This document shows positions 42,400 to 53,000 of a stretch of DNA of 64,000 nucleotides, in pieces. This stretch comes from a bacterium (GTDB lineage Bacteria; Pseudomonadota; Alphaproteobacteria; Micavibrionales; UBA2020): the NCBI GenBank assembly GCA_029945425.1, contig JAQSDV010000004.1:308336-372335 (forward strand). The letters run 5' to 3'. The notes beneath the pieces are model-generated. The model had not been told where the DNA came from, made no database searches, and saw only the letters and a list, made by a program, of their open reading frames with translations. The position numbers and the translations under genes are program-made. Numbering within the stretch: the first letter of the stretch is position 1; every line of letters begins with the position of its first letter.

Positions 42400-43881
42400 T
42401 TACGCGGCTTTGACAAAATTGGACGGCACGGCGGTAAATTGCGCCGCATCCTCCAGCGTTTGCGAGACGCGGAACATCGTTTCTTCGTCGAACGGCTTGC
42501 CCAGTAATTGCAGGCCAAGCGGCAAACCATCACCGCTGAGGCCAATCGGAATGGACATGCCGGGCATGCCCGCCATGGATGCCGGAATGGTGAAGACGTC
42601 GTTCAGGTACATTGTCACGGGATCTTGCGTGTTTTCGCCGATGGCGAACGCGGATGTCGGCGCGGTCGGCGTCAGCAGCACATCGCATTTTTGATAGGCG
42701 TTGACGAAATCCTGCCAGATCAGCTTACGGACTTTACGCGCCTTGTTGTAATAGGCGTCGTAATAACCGGCCGACAGCACATAGGTGCCGATCAGGATGC
42801 GGCGGCGCACTTCCTTGCCGAAACCTGCCGCGCGGGTTTTTTCGTAGGTGTCGATCAGGTTGTCACCCTCGACACGCTTGCCGAAACGCACGCCGTCATA
42901 ACGGGCGAGGTTCGACGAACATTCGGCGGGGGCGATGACGTAATAGGTCTGCAGGGCATAGGCGGTATGCGGCAGCGACACGTTGACGATTTCCGCGCCT
43001 GCGTCTTTGAGCATCTGCACGCCCTTGTCCCACATCTCGAGGATTTCGGGGTTGGTGCCGTCGATGCGGTATTCTTTCGGCACGCCGACCTTCAGGCCCT
43101 TCACGCCCGCTTTCAACTGCGCGGTGTAATCGGGCACAGGGCGGTTGACGGAAGTGGAATCTTTCGGATCCCAGCCCGCCATGGATTTCAGCAGCAGCGC
43201 GCAGTCTTCGGTATTGCGCGCAAACGGGCCCGCCTGGTCGAGGGACGAAGCGAAGGCGACGATGCCGAAGCGGGAGCAGCGGCCGTATGTGGGTTTAATG
43301 CCCGTGATGCCGCAGAACGCCGCAGGCTGGCGGATCGATCCGCCCGTATCGGTGCCGGTCGCGCCCATCGCGATGCGCGCCGCCACGGCAGCTGCGCTGC
43401 CCCCAGACGACCCGCCGGGGACGAGGTCTTTATTGTCACCTTTGCGTTTCCACGGGTTGATGACGTTGCCATAGCCGGAGGTCGTGTTCGACGAACCCAT
43501 CGCGAATTCGTCAAGGTTTGCCTTGCCGAGCGTGATGGTGCCGTCTTTTTTCAGGTTGCCGGAAACGGTCGATTCATACGGGGGCTTGAAGCCCTCCAGA
43601 ATGCGGCTCGCGGCTGTCGTCTGCACGCCTTCGGTGCAGAACAGATCCTTCATCGCGATTGGAATGCCGTCGAGCGGCAGCGCCGTGCCCTTGGCATAGC
43701 GTTCATCCGATGCCTTCGCCTGTTCGCGCGCGGAATCAAAAGTTTCGGTGATAAAGCAGTTCAAATGGCGCGCGGCTTCGGATGCCTTGATATGGGCATC
43801 CACCAGCTCGACCGCCGTGAATTCTTTTTTACGTAGGCCCGCGAGCGCGGACGCAATCGTGTGGTTCGTAAGATTGGTCAT
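42400..43881 (-). CDS. gatA: Aspartyl/glutamyl-tRNA amidotransferase subunit A
   Basis: A 493-residue amidase-signature enzyme that releases ammonia from glutamine for GatB. The Ser-cisSer-Lys triad is visible as the Lys in [15 protein letters not shown] and the Gly/Ser-rich [16 protein letters not shown], with [17 protein letters not shown] following. Length and motifs are standard. It lies between gatC and gatB. Confidence 0.97.
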   Translation of the reverse strand: MTNLTNHTIASALAGLRKKEFTAVELVDAHIKASEAARHLNCFITETFDSAREQAKASDERYAKGTALPLDGIPIAMKDLFCTEGVQTTAASRILEGFKPPYESTVSGNLKKDGTITLGKANLDEFAMGSSNTTSGYGNVINPWKRKGDNKDLVPGGSSGGSAAAVAARIAMGATGTDTGGSIRQPAAFCGITGIKPTYGRCSRFGIVAFASSLDQAGPFARNTEDCALLLKSMAGWDPKDSTSVNRPVPDYTAQLKAGVKGLKVGVPKEYRIDGTNPEILEMWDKGVQMLKDAGAEIVNVSLPHTAYALQTYYVIAPAECSSNLARYDGVRFGKRVEGDNLIDTYEKTRAAGFGKEVRRRILIGTYVLSAGYYDAYYNKARKVRKLIWQDFVNAYQKCDVLLTPTAPTSAFAIGENTQDPVTMYLNDVFTIPASMAGMPGMSIPIGLSGDGLPLGLQLLGKPFDEETMFRVSQTLEDAAQFTAVPSNFVKAA

Positions 43882-43883
43882 GA

Positions 43884-44174
43884 TTATTCCACCACTTTCG
43901 GGACGACGAAAAATCCGGCGGCCTGTTCCGGCGCGTTGATGAGGATTTTGTCCTGCATGCCGCCATCGGTCACGACGTCTTCGCGCTCGAACAGCTGCAT
44001 CTGCACGACGGAGGTCAGCGGCTCCACCCCGTCGGTATTCACCTTGTCGAGTTCCGCGATCATCGTCAGAATGCTGGAGAGTTCCTTGGTCAGGACTTCT
44101 TTTTCGTCCTCGGTGACCTTGATCCGCGCGAGGCGCGCGATTTTGGTGACCGCGTTTTTATCGATAGACATCAC
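43884..44174 (-). CDS. gatC: Aspartyl/glutamyl-tRNA amidotransferase subunit C
   Basis: A 96-residue GatC. The N-terminal helix [20 protein letters not shown] and the segment [16 protein letters not shown] are family hallmarks. It wraps around GatA and GatB and stabilises the complex. It is the first gene of the operon; the promoter must lie in the 39-nt divergent gap with ruvX or within that region. Confidence 0.95.
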   Translation of the reverse strand: MMSIDKNAVTKIARLARIKVTEDEKEVLTKELSSILTMIAELDKVNTDGVEPLTSVVQMQLFEREDVVTDGGMQDKILINAPEQAAGFFVVPKVVE

Positions 44175-44213
44175 ACCGTTCCTTATTTAAATAATATCGT
44201 TAAAGAAATTAGC

Positions 44214-44699
44214 ATGCCCCTTGTATCAATTAAAGAACTGAGACTCCTGCTCCCCCCCCAAACACGGCTGTTGGGGATGGATCACAGTCCCAAAATGCTG
44301 GGTTTGGCGATGTCGAACCCTGATCTCACCATCGCCACGCCGCACAAGACGCTGGACAGTGGCAAGTTTACGGAAAATGTAAAAGCGCTCGCCCCCCTCT
44401 GCTGCGAATATAACGTGGGCGGATTTGTCATTGGCCTTCCCATAAACATGGCGGGCGAGGAAAACAAGCGGTCGGAATCGGTGCGCAGCTTCGCCGGCAA
44501 CCTGATCCGCGCCAAAGCCGATCTGGGTTTTGATCCGCTCATCGCCTTTATGGATGAACGCCTGACGACCTTCGCCGCCGAAGATTTCATGGATGAACAA
44601 GGGTTAAGCCACAAACAGAAAAAACAAAACGTCGACCGCATGGCCGCCGCCTATATCCTCCAGGCCGCGCTCGACATCATGCAAAAGGAAAAACAGTAA
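44214..44699 (+). CDS. ruvX: Putative Holliday junction resolvase RuvX (YqgF)
   Basis: A 161-residue RNase H-fold protein. Motifs are LLGMDHSPKMLGLAMS (family LGLDxGxKRIGxA), VIGLPINMAGEENKRSESVR, FMDERLTTFAAEDF and VDRMAAAYILQAALD. The three expected acidic residues are present. The first motif differs from the usual DxG, reading DHS. It acts in 16S rRNA 5'-end processing and/or recombination. The stop overlaps the folB start (TAATG). Confidence 0.92.
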   Translation: MPLVSIKELRLLLPPQTRLLGMDHSPKMLGLAMSNPDLTIATPHKTLDSGKFTENVKALAPLCCEYNVGGFVIGLPINMAGEENKRSESVRSFAGNLIRAKADLGFDPLIAFMDERLTTFAAEDFMDEQGLSHKQKKQNVDRMAAAYILQAALDIMQKEKQ

Positions 44700-45082
44700 T
44701 GGCCGATAGCTGCACCATCTTCGCCCGCGACCTCGAGATCATGGCACGCGTCGGCATTTTTCCTATCGAGAAAAAAGCCGCGCAGCACCTGATCGTGAAT
44801 GTCGATATCACCTTCAAACGCACCCGCCGCAAGGGCAAGGTGGAAACGATCAAGGACATTATTTCCTATGGCGACGCCGTGACCATCGTAAAGGATGTGG
44901 CGGCGATGCAGCATTGGGATTTGCTGGAAACTTTCGGCGACGAAATCCTCGACCGTATTTTCAACGACAAGCGCGTGGTGGCCGCCGAAGTGACCATCGA
45001 AAAAACCAAGCCCTATTCGCCCGTAAAGGGCCATATGAAGGGCGTGAACACGCTGGGCGTGACGCTGGTCAGGACGCGCTAG
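44699..45082 (+). CDS. folB: Dihydroneopterin aldolase
   Basis: A 127-residue FolB/FolX-fold protein. ARDLEIMARVGIFPIEKKAA carries the first active-site strand, DIISYGDAVTIVKD and LLETFGDEILDRIF the helical part with the conserved Glu, and VTIEKTKPYSPVKG the lysine-bearing strand. It converts dihydroneopterin to 6-hydroxymethyl-dihydropterin in folate synthesis. It is coupled to ruvX. Convergent with the following gene, overlapping by 4 nt. Confidence 0.92.
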   Translation: MADSCTIFARDLEIMARVGIFPIEKKAAQHLIVNVDITFKRTRRKGKVETIKDIISYGDAVTIVKDVAAMQHWDLLETFGDEILDRIFNDKRVVAAEVTIEKTKPYSPVKGHMKGVNTLGVTLVRTR

Positions 45083-45948
45083 TTTTTCTTCAAAACTTTA
45101 TAAATCGCCGATGAATCCAGTTCGCCATCGCCGTTCTTGATGACTGCGCCAAGGTTGAGGGTGGCGAGCGTGGCGGCGGGCAATGCGACGCCGGCCTTGG
45201 CCGCGGTTTCCATCACAATCGCCATGTCTTTCGCGTGCAGTTTCGCCTTGAAGCCCGGTTTGTAATCATTGGTCAGCATGCGGTTGCCGTGGATATCCAG
45301 TACCTTGGACGCCGCAAAACCGCCCAGCAGCGCCTCGCGCACCTTGCCCGCGTCGACGCCGCATTTTTCGGCGAGCAGCATCGCCTCCGCCACCGCTTCG
45401 ATGCTGACGGCGATCACGACCTGATTGCAGGCCTTCGCCACCTGCCCCGCGCCCGATGCGCCGACATGCACGATATTCTTGCCCATCTTTTCGAAATAGG
45501 GTTTCACGCGGCTGAACGCCTCGACCGTACCGCCCGCCATGATCGACAGCGTGCCCGCAATCGCACCCGTTTCGCCGCCCGATACCGGCGCATCGACCAG
45601 ATCAATGTTGCGCGCCTTCAGCTTCGCCGCGAACTCGCGCGTCGCATCGGGGGAAATCGTGGACATATCCACGACAACCGCGCCCGCCTTCGCACCCTCC
45701 ACAACACCGCCCGCACCGAAAATCACATGCTCCACATCCGGCGTATCCGACACGCAGATGAAAATAATATCGGCGTTTTCGGCGACTTCTTTCGGCGTGG
45801 CGCAAATCTTCGCGCCCTCCGCCTTCAGCGCATCGCCGCGCGATGCTGTGCGGTTATAGACAGCGACATCAAACCCCGCCCGTTTCAAATTCAACGCCAT
45901 CGGCAGCCCCATAATGCCAAGGCCGATGAAACCCAGTTTTTCTGTCAT
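45079..45948 (-). CDS. Beta-hydroxyacid dehydrogenase (tartronate semialdehyde reductase-like)
   Basis: A 289-residue enzyme of the 3-hydroxyisobutyrate/tartronate semialdehyde reductase family. Motifs are GFIGLGIMGLPMALNLKRAG (NAD(P) loop), VDAPVSGGETGAIAGTLSIM (substrate loop) and GQVAKACNQ with the catalytic Lys near 170. It is close to GarR (2-hydroxy-3-oxopropionate reductase). No glyoxylate carboligase genes lie nearby, so the exact substrate is open. Confidence 0.9.
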   Translation of the reverse strand: MTEKLGFIGLGIMGLPMALNLKRAGFDVAVYNRTASRGDALKAEGAKICATPKEVAENADIIFICVSDTPDVEHVIFGAGGVVEGAKAGAVVVDMSTISPDATREFAAKLKARNIDLVDAPVSGGETGAIAGTLSIMAGGTVEAFSRVKPYFEKMGKNIVHVGASGAGQVAKACNQVVIAVSIEAVAEAMLLAEKCGVDAGKVREALLGGFAASKVLDIHGNRMLTNDYKPGFKAKLHAKDMAIVMETAAKAGVALPAATLATLNLGAVIKNGDGELDSSAIYKVLKKN

Positions 45949-45991
45949 GATATTCTCCGGTCGGGATGATGGGATAGGTAATTTACTCTTG

Positions 45992-46351
45992 TTAGCATAC
46001 TGGTACGAAATTTACAGGCCCTACCCATTTCAGCAAGGCTACAGTAAAAACTATCGAAATTAGCGCCAGAATTACATATCGCCGTAATCTAAGTAGAAGC
46101 GGCAGGATGATAGCACCGGATATAAAAACTATGAGTAATCCTGCCCAATAAGGATTTTCGATCTGATGGCTGGAGGTATAAAGATTGACGCAGTTGTTAA
46201 TGACGCTCTGCCAGAAGTAACCCAATCCAAAAAATGCGAATACCGAATACCAGAGCAACAACGCTAGGTCAAAAGCCAAAAGCCATTCCGCGTTGCGACT
46301 AACGGAAAAAATGGCAATTAAAGCTCTTTTTGGAAAAAATTTCTTATCCAA
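45992..46351 (-). CDS. Small AT-rich membrane protein downstream of addA
   Basis: A 119-residue protein with three hydrophobic segments (about 23-45, 66-85 and 90-110). No family was recognised. The start is TTG 46351, 13 nt after the addA stop, with CGGGACG upstream. It is AT-richer than the flanking genes, which suggests recent acquisition or relaxed selection. Its position makes it a possible last gene of the addBA operon. Confidence 0.58.
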   Translation of the reverse strand: MDKKFFPKRALIAIFSVSRNAEWLLAFDLALLLWYSVFAFFGLGYFWQSVINNCVNLYTSSHQIENPYWAGLLIVFISGAIILPLLLRLRRYVILALISIVFTVALLKWVGPVNFVPVC

Positions 46352-46364
46352 GATACGTCCCGAA

Positions 46365-49300
46365 TTAAATCTTAGGCCCTTTGATATCCGGCTTTTTGTA
46401 GGGCTTCAAGCCCATCTTGTCGAGGGCGGTGTCGAGCACCTTGGCGTCCAGCGGCACGAGTTTTGCGGAACGGGTGTAGAGCAGCGCGGCCTTGATTTCT
46501 TTATCAGGATAAATCTGTTGAAGCGCGAGGCGATAGGCCGCCATCTGCATCACGTATTTTTCCGACACGTCGCCCGCGGTTTTCGGCGGTTTTACGCTGT
46601 TCTTGAAATCGATGACGATGACTTGCTTGTCATCCACCACCAGACGGTCGATCTGGCCGGACATCATCTGTTTCTGGCCGTCCTTGTCGAACAATCCGGT
46701 CAATGATACTTCGGCGCGCGAATTGGGGCCGAACAGCGCGCCGAATTCGGGGTCGTTCAAAATCTTCATGACTTCCTTGGCGGCGGCGTCCTGATCCTTC
46801 GCAGTCAGGCCGTGAACGGGCTTGCCCAGATATTTGCGGGCGGCGGCGTCGCGTTCTTCCGGCGGCAGGGCGGGCAGGAATTCGAACAATTCATGCACCA
46901 CGGTGCCAAGGCGGCGGTGATAGGTTTCACGCTCGGCCTCCAGCGGGGAAGGCGCGGCGTAATCATCGTTGCTGGCCTTGTATTCCGACGGGCGGAATTT
47001 TTTCACGGGCGCATCCGCCGTTTTCGGCGCATGGCGCGCCCAGATGGGAATGCCCACGGGTTTCGCCTTGCCCAGCGGTTTCAAGCCATCCGGCTGCGGC
47101 TTCGCCGTTTGTTTTACGCCGAAGCGCAAAATAGTCTGACCATCATCCAGTACAGGCGCACCATCAACGGCGGCAGGCACCGGCGCTGCTGCTTTATCAA
47201 ATTCAGGCGCAACCGATTTATTGTCGTTCGCAGCGGGTGCGGGTGGCGGCTTGATGACCTGTACATCATCTTTCAAATTCTGTGCGATACCCTTGCGGAT
47301 CAGCGAATACCAGCTTTTTTCTGAATCGCGTTCGGAATTCTGGTGGCCGTAGACATATAGACGGTCTGCGGCGCGCGTCATGGCGACGTACATCAGGCGG
47401 CGGAATTCGCGGTCGCGTTCCAGCTCGGCCTTGGCGCGTTCATGCGCGAAGTTTTTGCTTTCGAGGTCGGAGCGTGGCACCCACAGCGGCACATCGCGTT
47501 CTTCGTCCGGCCACAGGAAGCGTGGGCGGGCGCGGTTGTTGTCTTCGGGCAGGCCGGTCGTATCGGGCATGATGACGATCGGCGATTCCAGGCCCTTTGC
47601 GCCATGCACGGTCATGATATGCACGCGCGGGGATTCAGGATTGAGGTTGATCTCGCGCTTCACTTCCGCTTCGCCGGCATCGAGCCATGCGAGGAAACCC
47701 TGCAACGACGGGGTATGGATTTTTTCGTACCGTTCCACCGCGTTCAGGAATTCCACCAGCGGGTCTTCCGCTTCGAAACCCAACCGGCCGAACATCGCGT
47801 TCAGGCCGGATTTCGCGTTGCCGGGCGCGGGGTTCATGAGGATGGAGGAATAGAATTCATACGGGCGTTCGCTGTTCAGCCTGCCCTGCAAACCGGACAG
47901 GTATTCAAACGCCTCGCGATACGGTTTCGCGTTGGCGTCTTTTGCTTTGCTGCGTTTTTCAAGCGCGTCCCACAGCGTGCCGGGGCGGTTGACGGCGAGG
48001 TCTTCCAGCTGCTGGTCGCTCAACCCCAGCAGCGGTGATTTCAGCAGCGATGCCAGTTTATAATCGTCTTTCGGGAACAGCAGAACTTCGCCGAGCGCAA
48101 CCAGATCCATCACCGCGATCTGTTCGCGCAAGGACATACGGTCGGCACCCGCCACAGGAATGTCGCGTTTTTTAAGCGCGCGCACCATTTCATCGACGAA
48201 GCCGGAACGGCGGCGCACAAGGATCAGGATATCGGCGGGGTTGATCGGGCGTTTGCGCGATTCAAGTTCCTCGCCGCTATCGAGCCAGCCCTTGATCTGG
48301 TCGGCGATTTTATCGGCCATCTGCGCCGATGTGTCATTCCCCGGTTCCATCTGCAATGGCAGCGACCACGGCTTCGTCGGTTCCTGTTCGGTCGGGCGCA
48401 GAATGGGATGCACCTCGACCACGCCCGCCTGACCTTTACGGAACGGCGTGTGGTGAACCTGTTTTTCTTCGTCCGCGCCCTTGAAGAACAAACCGTCCGA
48501 CGCTTCGGGGTTCGCGAAAACCGCATCAACCGCTTGCGTGACGGCGGGCGAGGAACGGAACGCGATTTCCATGTCGACTTCGCGCCATTTGCCGCCCGAC
48601 TGTTTCACAAGGTCGGAGAAGATTTTTTTATTCGTCGCAAATTCCTTGGGGTCGGCGCGCTGGAAACTGAAGATCGACTGTTTTTCGTCGCCGACGACGA
48701 AAATGGTGTTGTCTTTCGATTGGGTGCGCGCGGGATTGGTAAAGAATTCGCGCGCGATGGACGTCACCAGATTCCACTGGTCGGGGTTGGTGTCCTGCGC
48801 TTCGTCGACCAGAATATGCTTGATGTTGCCGGGCAGTTTTTGCAAAACCCAGCCCGCCGCATCGGTTTTATTCATCATCTGGTTCGCATGATGCACAAGG
48901 TCGTCGTAATCGAGCAGGTTGTGGCTGCGTTTTTTCTCGGTGTATTTTTCCAGTATCGCGCCGGTCAGGCGCAGGATGGATTCCGTGCCGCGCGCGACGT
49001 TCATGGTGGCGATAGCTTCGATGCCCTGTATCAAACGCTCCGCCTCGCGCTCCATCGCGTCCTGCGCCGCCGCCGTGCCCTTGGTCGTCAGGCGCTTGCG
49101 CATGTCTTTTTCTTTGGTCAGGAAGACGCTGACGTAATCATAGAACAATTCGTTGCGCTGTTCGGGGTGCAGGATCCACGCCTTGATCATCTTGGCTTTT
49201 TCAAGGTCGCCCGCCGTGCCGCCTGCCAGAATATCCGCCGCATCCTTCAGCGCCTTGATATCGGGCGGGTTGCCGCCCAATCCCAGGCCGGAGTTCAGCT

Positions 49301-50066
49301 GCTGCATCATGATGCCGGTATCGAGGCCCTTGGGCGCCTTCAGATGCGTATAGACCGCATCAATCGTTTCCTCCACGCCGCCATGTTTTTCCAGCGTCGC
49401 GAACAGCTGCCCGCGGCGATAGGTCAGCTCGCCGACCAGCGCGGAGAAATCGTCTTCGGATACTTCCGGCGTGATCAGGTTGACGGCGCGGGCGAGCGCG
49501 GTGTTGGGGTCGCGCTGGATCTGGCGCAATACATCGGCCTGCGCTTCGCGCAACATTTCCGATGACGTTTGTTCGTCCATCACATCGAAATAGGGCGGGA
49601 TGCCGGATTCGATGGGGAAGCGGCGCAACAGCGATTGCGAGAAAGAGTGAATCGTCTGAATGCGCATGCCGCCATAGGCGTCGAGGAATTCGGCGAACAT
49701 CTGGCGCGCGCGCGTCACTTGCGCTTCTTCGGGCTTGCGGCCTGTCAGCTTGGTCAGTTTTTCGACGAGCGTATCTTCGTCACAGGTCGCCCAGTTGCTC
49801 AGTTCGTCGCGGATGCGGTTCGTCATGACCGATGCCGCCGCGCGGGTAAAGGTAATCGCCAAAATCTGGTCCGGCTTCGCGCCGTTCAGCATCAAACGCA
49901 GGGTGCGGTCGGTCAGGACTTTGGTCTTGCCCGTACCGGCGGAAGCGGAAACCCAGACGCTGGCCGAGGGGTCGGATGCCTGACGCTGCACGACGTTCGG
50001 GTCGGGGCGGCGGCGGTTGTCGGCGTCTTTTTTTGACTGCGGAGACTGTTTATCCGGGGTTGCCAT
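46365..50066 (-). CDS. addA: Helicase-nuclease subunit AddA
   Basis: A 1233-residue UvrD-like helicase with a C-terminal nuclease. Walker A is SASAGTGKTKVLTDR (about 40-54), helicase motif II region ILVDEAQDTNPDQWN, and motif VI region RLMYVAMTRAADRLYVYG. The RecB-like nuclease carries MSGQIDRLVVDD and VIVIDFKNS (D and K of the D-x-K centre). With AddB it resects double-strand breaks. ATG 50066 overlaps the addB stop (TAATG). Confidence 0.96.
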   Translation of the reverse strand: MATPDKQSPQSKKDADNRRRPDPNVVQRQASDPSASVWVSASAGTGKTKVLTDRTLRLMLNGAKPDQILAITFTRAAASVMTNRIRDELSNWATCDEDTLVEKLTKLTGRKPEEAQVTRARQMFAEFLDAYGGMRIQTIHSFSQSLLRRFPIESGIPPYFDVMDEQTSSEMLREAQADVLRQIQRDPNTALARAVNLITPEVSEDDFSALVGELTYRRGQLFATLEKHGGVEETIDAVYTHLKAPKGLDTGIMMQQLNSGLGLGGNPPDIKALKDAADILAGGTAGDLEKAKMIKAWILHPEQRNELFYDYVSVFLTKEKDMRKRLTTKGTAAAQDAMEREAERLIQGIEAIATMNVARGTESILRLTGAILEKYTEKKRSHNLLDYDDLVHHANQMMNKTDAAGWVLQKLPGNIKHILVDEAQDTNPDQWNLVTSIAREFFTNPARTQSKDNTIFVVGDEKQSIFSFQRADPKEFATNKKIFSDLVKQSGGKWREVDMEIAFRSSPAVTQAVDAVFANPEASDGLFFKGADEEKQVHHTPFRKGQAGVVEVHPILRPTEQEPTKPWSLPLQMEPGNDTSAQMADKIADQIKGWLDSGEELESRKRPINPADILILVRRRSGFVDEMVRALKKRDIPVAGADRMSLREQIAVMDLVALGEVLLFPKDDYKLASLLKSPLLGLSDQQLEDLAVNRPGTLWDALEKRSKAKDANAKPYREAFEYLSGLQGRLNSERPYEFYSSILMNPAPGNAKSGLNAMFGRLGFEAEDPLVEFLNAVERYEKIHTPSLQGFLAWLDAGEAEVKREINLNPESPRVHIMTVHGAKGLESPIVIMPDTTGLPEDNNRARPRFLWPDEERDVPLWVPRSDLESKNFAHERAKAELERDREFRRLMYVAMTRAADRLYVYGHQNSERDSEKSWYSLIRKGIAQNLKDDVQVIKPPPAPAANDNKSVAPEFDKAAAPVPAAVDGAPVLDDGQTILRFGVKQTAKPQPDGLKPLGKAKPVGIPIWARHAPKTADAPVKKFRPSEYKASNDDYAAPSPLEAERETYHRRLGTVVHELFEFLPALPPEERDAAARKYLGKPVHGLTAKDQDAAAKEVMKILNDPEFGALFGPNSRAEVSLTGLFDKDGQKQMMSGQIDRLVVDDKQVIVIDFKNSVKPPKTAGDVSEKYVMQMAAYRLALQQIYPDKEIKAALLYTRSAKLVPLDAKVLDTALDKMGLKPYKKPDIKGPKI

Positions 50067-53000
50067 TATTTGCCTCCCTTGCCGGCGGCGGGGCTGCGGC
50101 GCGTGGTGGTTTTCTTGGTGTTCTTTTTCGCGCCCTGCTGGTTCACGGTCGACCATTCGCCGACGCGGGACAGGTGTTCGTAATTGTTATAGCGCGGCGC
50201 GAATTCGGGGCGCGGGGTCGCAAGATACGGGGTCTCTTTTTTGTTAAACGCCTTCACCAGATCGCCGACGCCTTTTTCGGCTTCGTCCATCAACTGCTTC
50301 ACGTCGCCGCGCACGATGGTGACATCGGCGGCGGGGCGGCCGCCCGACAGTTTCCAATATTGCAAATCGCCGACTTCGGTCGCATCAATGCCTTCGAAGC
50401 CGCCGGAATAGGCGATCAACGCCTCCAGCGTCAACTGCGGCGACATGCCGAGCGCGACGTTTTTCTGCGTGGGGATGCCGCCGGTTTTATAGTCGATGAT
50501 CACCGCCTGACCGTCTTCGTTGCGGTCGACGCGGTCGGCGATGGCGGTCAGCGTAAAGATTTCGCCGTCGCCCATATCGATGTTCAGCTTGCCCTGCACT
50601 TCGGTGCCGAGGTTTTTGGTCATCTCGCGACGCTCCGCCTCGAACTTGACGAACCATTTGGCGATACGCTGGAAACGCGGCATCCAGAAGGATTGCACAT
50701 AGGGGTTGTTCATGCGCGTCTTGAACGCGTCTTCGCCCATTTTAATCAGCTCGTCATAGGCGTTGTCGGGCAGCTTGTCGGGGAATTTTTTCATGAAGGC
50801 GTCGAGCGCATCATGCGTGAACGTGCCACGCTCCGAAACGCTGGGATTCGCATCCAGCGGGTCGCGCGGGCGGATTTTCAAAATGTATTTCGCGTACACG
50901 GTATAGGGATCGCGCATCAGCGATTCAACCGCGGTCACGGGAAGTTTTTTCGGGCGCGCCGATACGGGCGGCGTGGGCGCGGGCGGCGCAATCGGCGTCA
51001 CATCGGGCGGCGTGTGCATCGCCTGGTTGATTTCCAGCAACTGGTTCTTGCCGTTCAAATCGTCTTTCAATCCCGCGCCCTTCAACACCATCATCAGGCG
51101 CGTCAGGAACGGCGAAGATACCGTCGGCGCATCGCCGGAGCGCATGGAGCGCGACAGCAGCACATCGGGGCTCGCGATCATCTGCGTGAACTGGTGCGCG
51201 GCGCGGCCGATGGATTCCTCGGCGGGGGGCAGGCCCATCGCCTTCACCATATCGGGCGACAGCCACGGGTTGACATCGGGGCGCGCGGGCCAACTTTCAT
51301 CGTTGAGGCCACCCATGATCACGATATCGGCCTTGATCAGTTTCGCCTGTTCGGGCGTGACGATGCGCAAGGTCGGGTGCGGCGACATCGCGGGCTGGAA
51401 ACTGACCGCGCGCATCAACCCCTGCAGCACATCGACATAGCCGGCGCCCGTCACGGGCGGGATGTGTTTTGCCGCTTCGCGCAGCTGCGTCATGAATTGC
51501 GCCGATTTGCGGCCGTCATCGCCGCGCCACAATTTTTCCGCGCCGGTTTCCTTGTCGGTTTTCGCCATCGCTTCGGCGAAACGGATATGTTCATCAAGAA
51601 ATTCGCCGAAGGGAAGCGGGGTATCGGTATCCATTTTCTCGAAGAACGTTTTGCCCGCCAGTTGCAACCGGTCGGCGAAATCGATCAACGCGGTTTTTTC
51701 GGCCGCGAGAATTTCGGGCGTGCGGTAGCCGGGCGAATCTTTCGGGCGGCGGCTGGCGCGGTTGAAGGCGGCGGTCAGGGTATCTTTCAACCCTTCCGCA
51801 CCGGCGCCGGGGCGCGGGCCATGCAGCGCCATGTCTTCCAGCTGCGATACTTTTTGCGCGAAGCTGCTGCGGGTTTCGCCGTTTGCGGCCAGCGGATGCT
51901 TCAACGCCTCCAGCAGCGGCACGGGCGACCATTCTTCGGATGCCATGTTGGCAGTCGCGAGCAAAAATATGCCGGCTTGGGATTCAGCGAGCGATTTACC
52001 CGCGCTGTCTTCGACTTCCACTTTCCAGTAGCGGAGTTTTGCGGAGACGCGACGCGCCAAGGAGCGGTCACCCGTCACCAGCATCGCGGTCTTGCCGGGG
52101 GTTTCCAGCGTTTCGCGCATTTTGAGGGCGATGACGGAGGCTTCTTCCTGCGGGGAGCCTGCCGTGATCAAATCCATGCCGTGCAGCGCCTTCGGATCGA
52201 TCTCGCGCGCGCTTTCGTCGTCATTGACGGCTTTTTTGCGGCCCTGTTTGCGTGCCTTTAACCCTGCCCAGCCTTCTGTCGTGCCGGAGGGGCGCATGGC
52301 TTCGCGGAGCAGTTTGCGGCGGCCGTTGTTCACGCGGGCGGCGGCATTGGTGGTGCGCACGGTGGACTTCGGCAGGTCGGCATCCCAGCCCTGCACGTCT
52401 TTCAATTCCGCGCCCAGTTCGCCCAGCAATTTTTTGAACATGAATTGCGGGTGGACGGGGGTCAGCACATCCCAGCTTTTCGCATCGGTCAGCACATCGA
52501 CGCCCGGCAGCACCACCGCGCCCTGCGGCATCGCGGCGACGGCCTGCAGCATCGACACAACGGCGGGCGAGGTATCGGTGAAGCCTGCGGCAATCATCGG
52601 CTTGTCGGGCGGGTTATTGCGCCAATGCAGCGCCTGAATTTCCAGCAGCGCGTTGCGGTGTTCTTCGGGATCGACCATGCCCAATTGCTCGAGCTTCGCC
52701 GGCCATGTTTCGGTGATGATCTTTAAAAATTCTGCGGTCTGTGACCATTGCGCGCGGAATTCCTTGGGCGCGAGTTTCTCGACGTTTTTAAGTTCGATGT
52801 CGTTGCGCTGCAATTCATCCAGGAACGAGCCCAGCTCGCCGCCCAGCTTGATCGCCTTTTGCACGGAGCTTGCCATGCCGGGGATTTTCAAAATTTCTTC
52901 GGCGAGCATTAATTGACGGTGCAGGCGCGGCACGGCGGGCGGGATATCCATCAGCGCCTGCGACAAAACCGGATTACCGGAAACCTTCAACCCCAGATCG

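Noticed and set aside
49976..52261. A 761-codon plus-strand reading frame
   Set aside because: It is antisense to addB, whose motifs and length are clear; the product is typical low-complexity shadow sequence.
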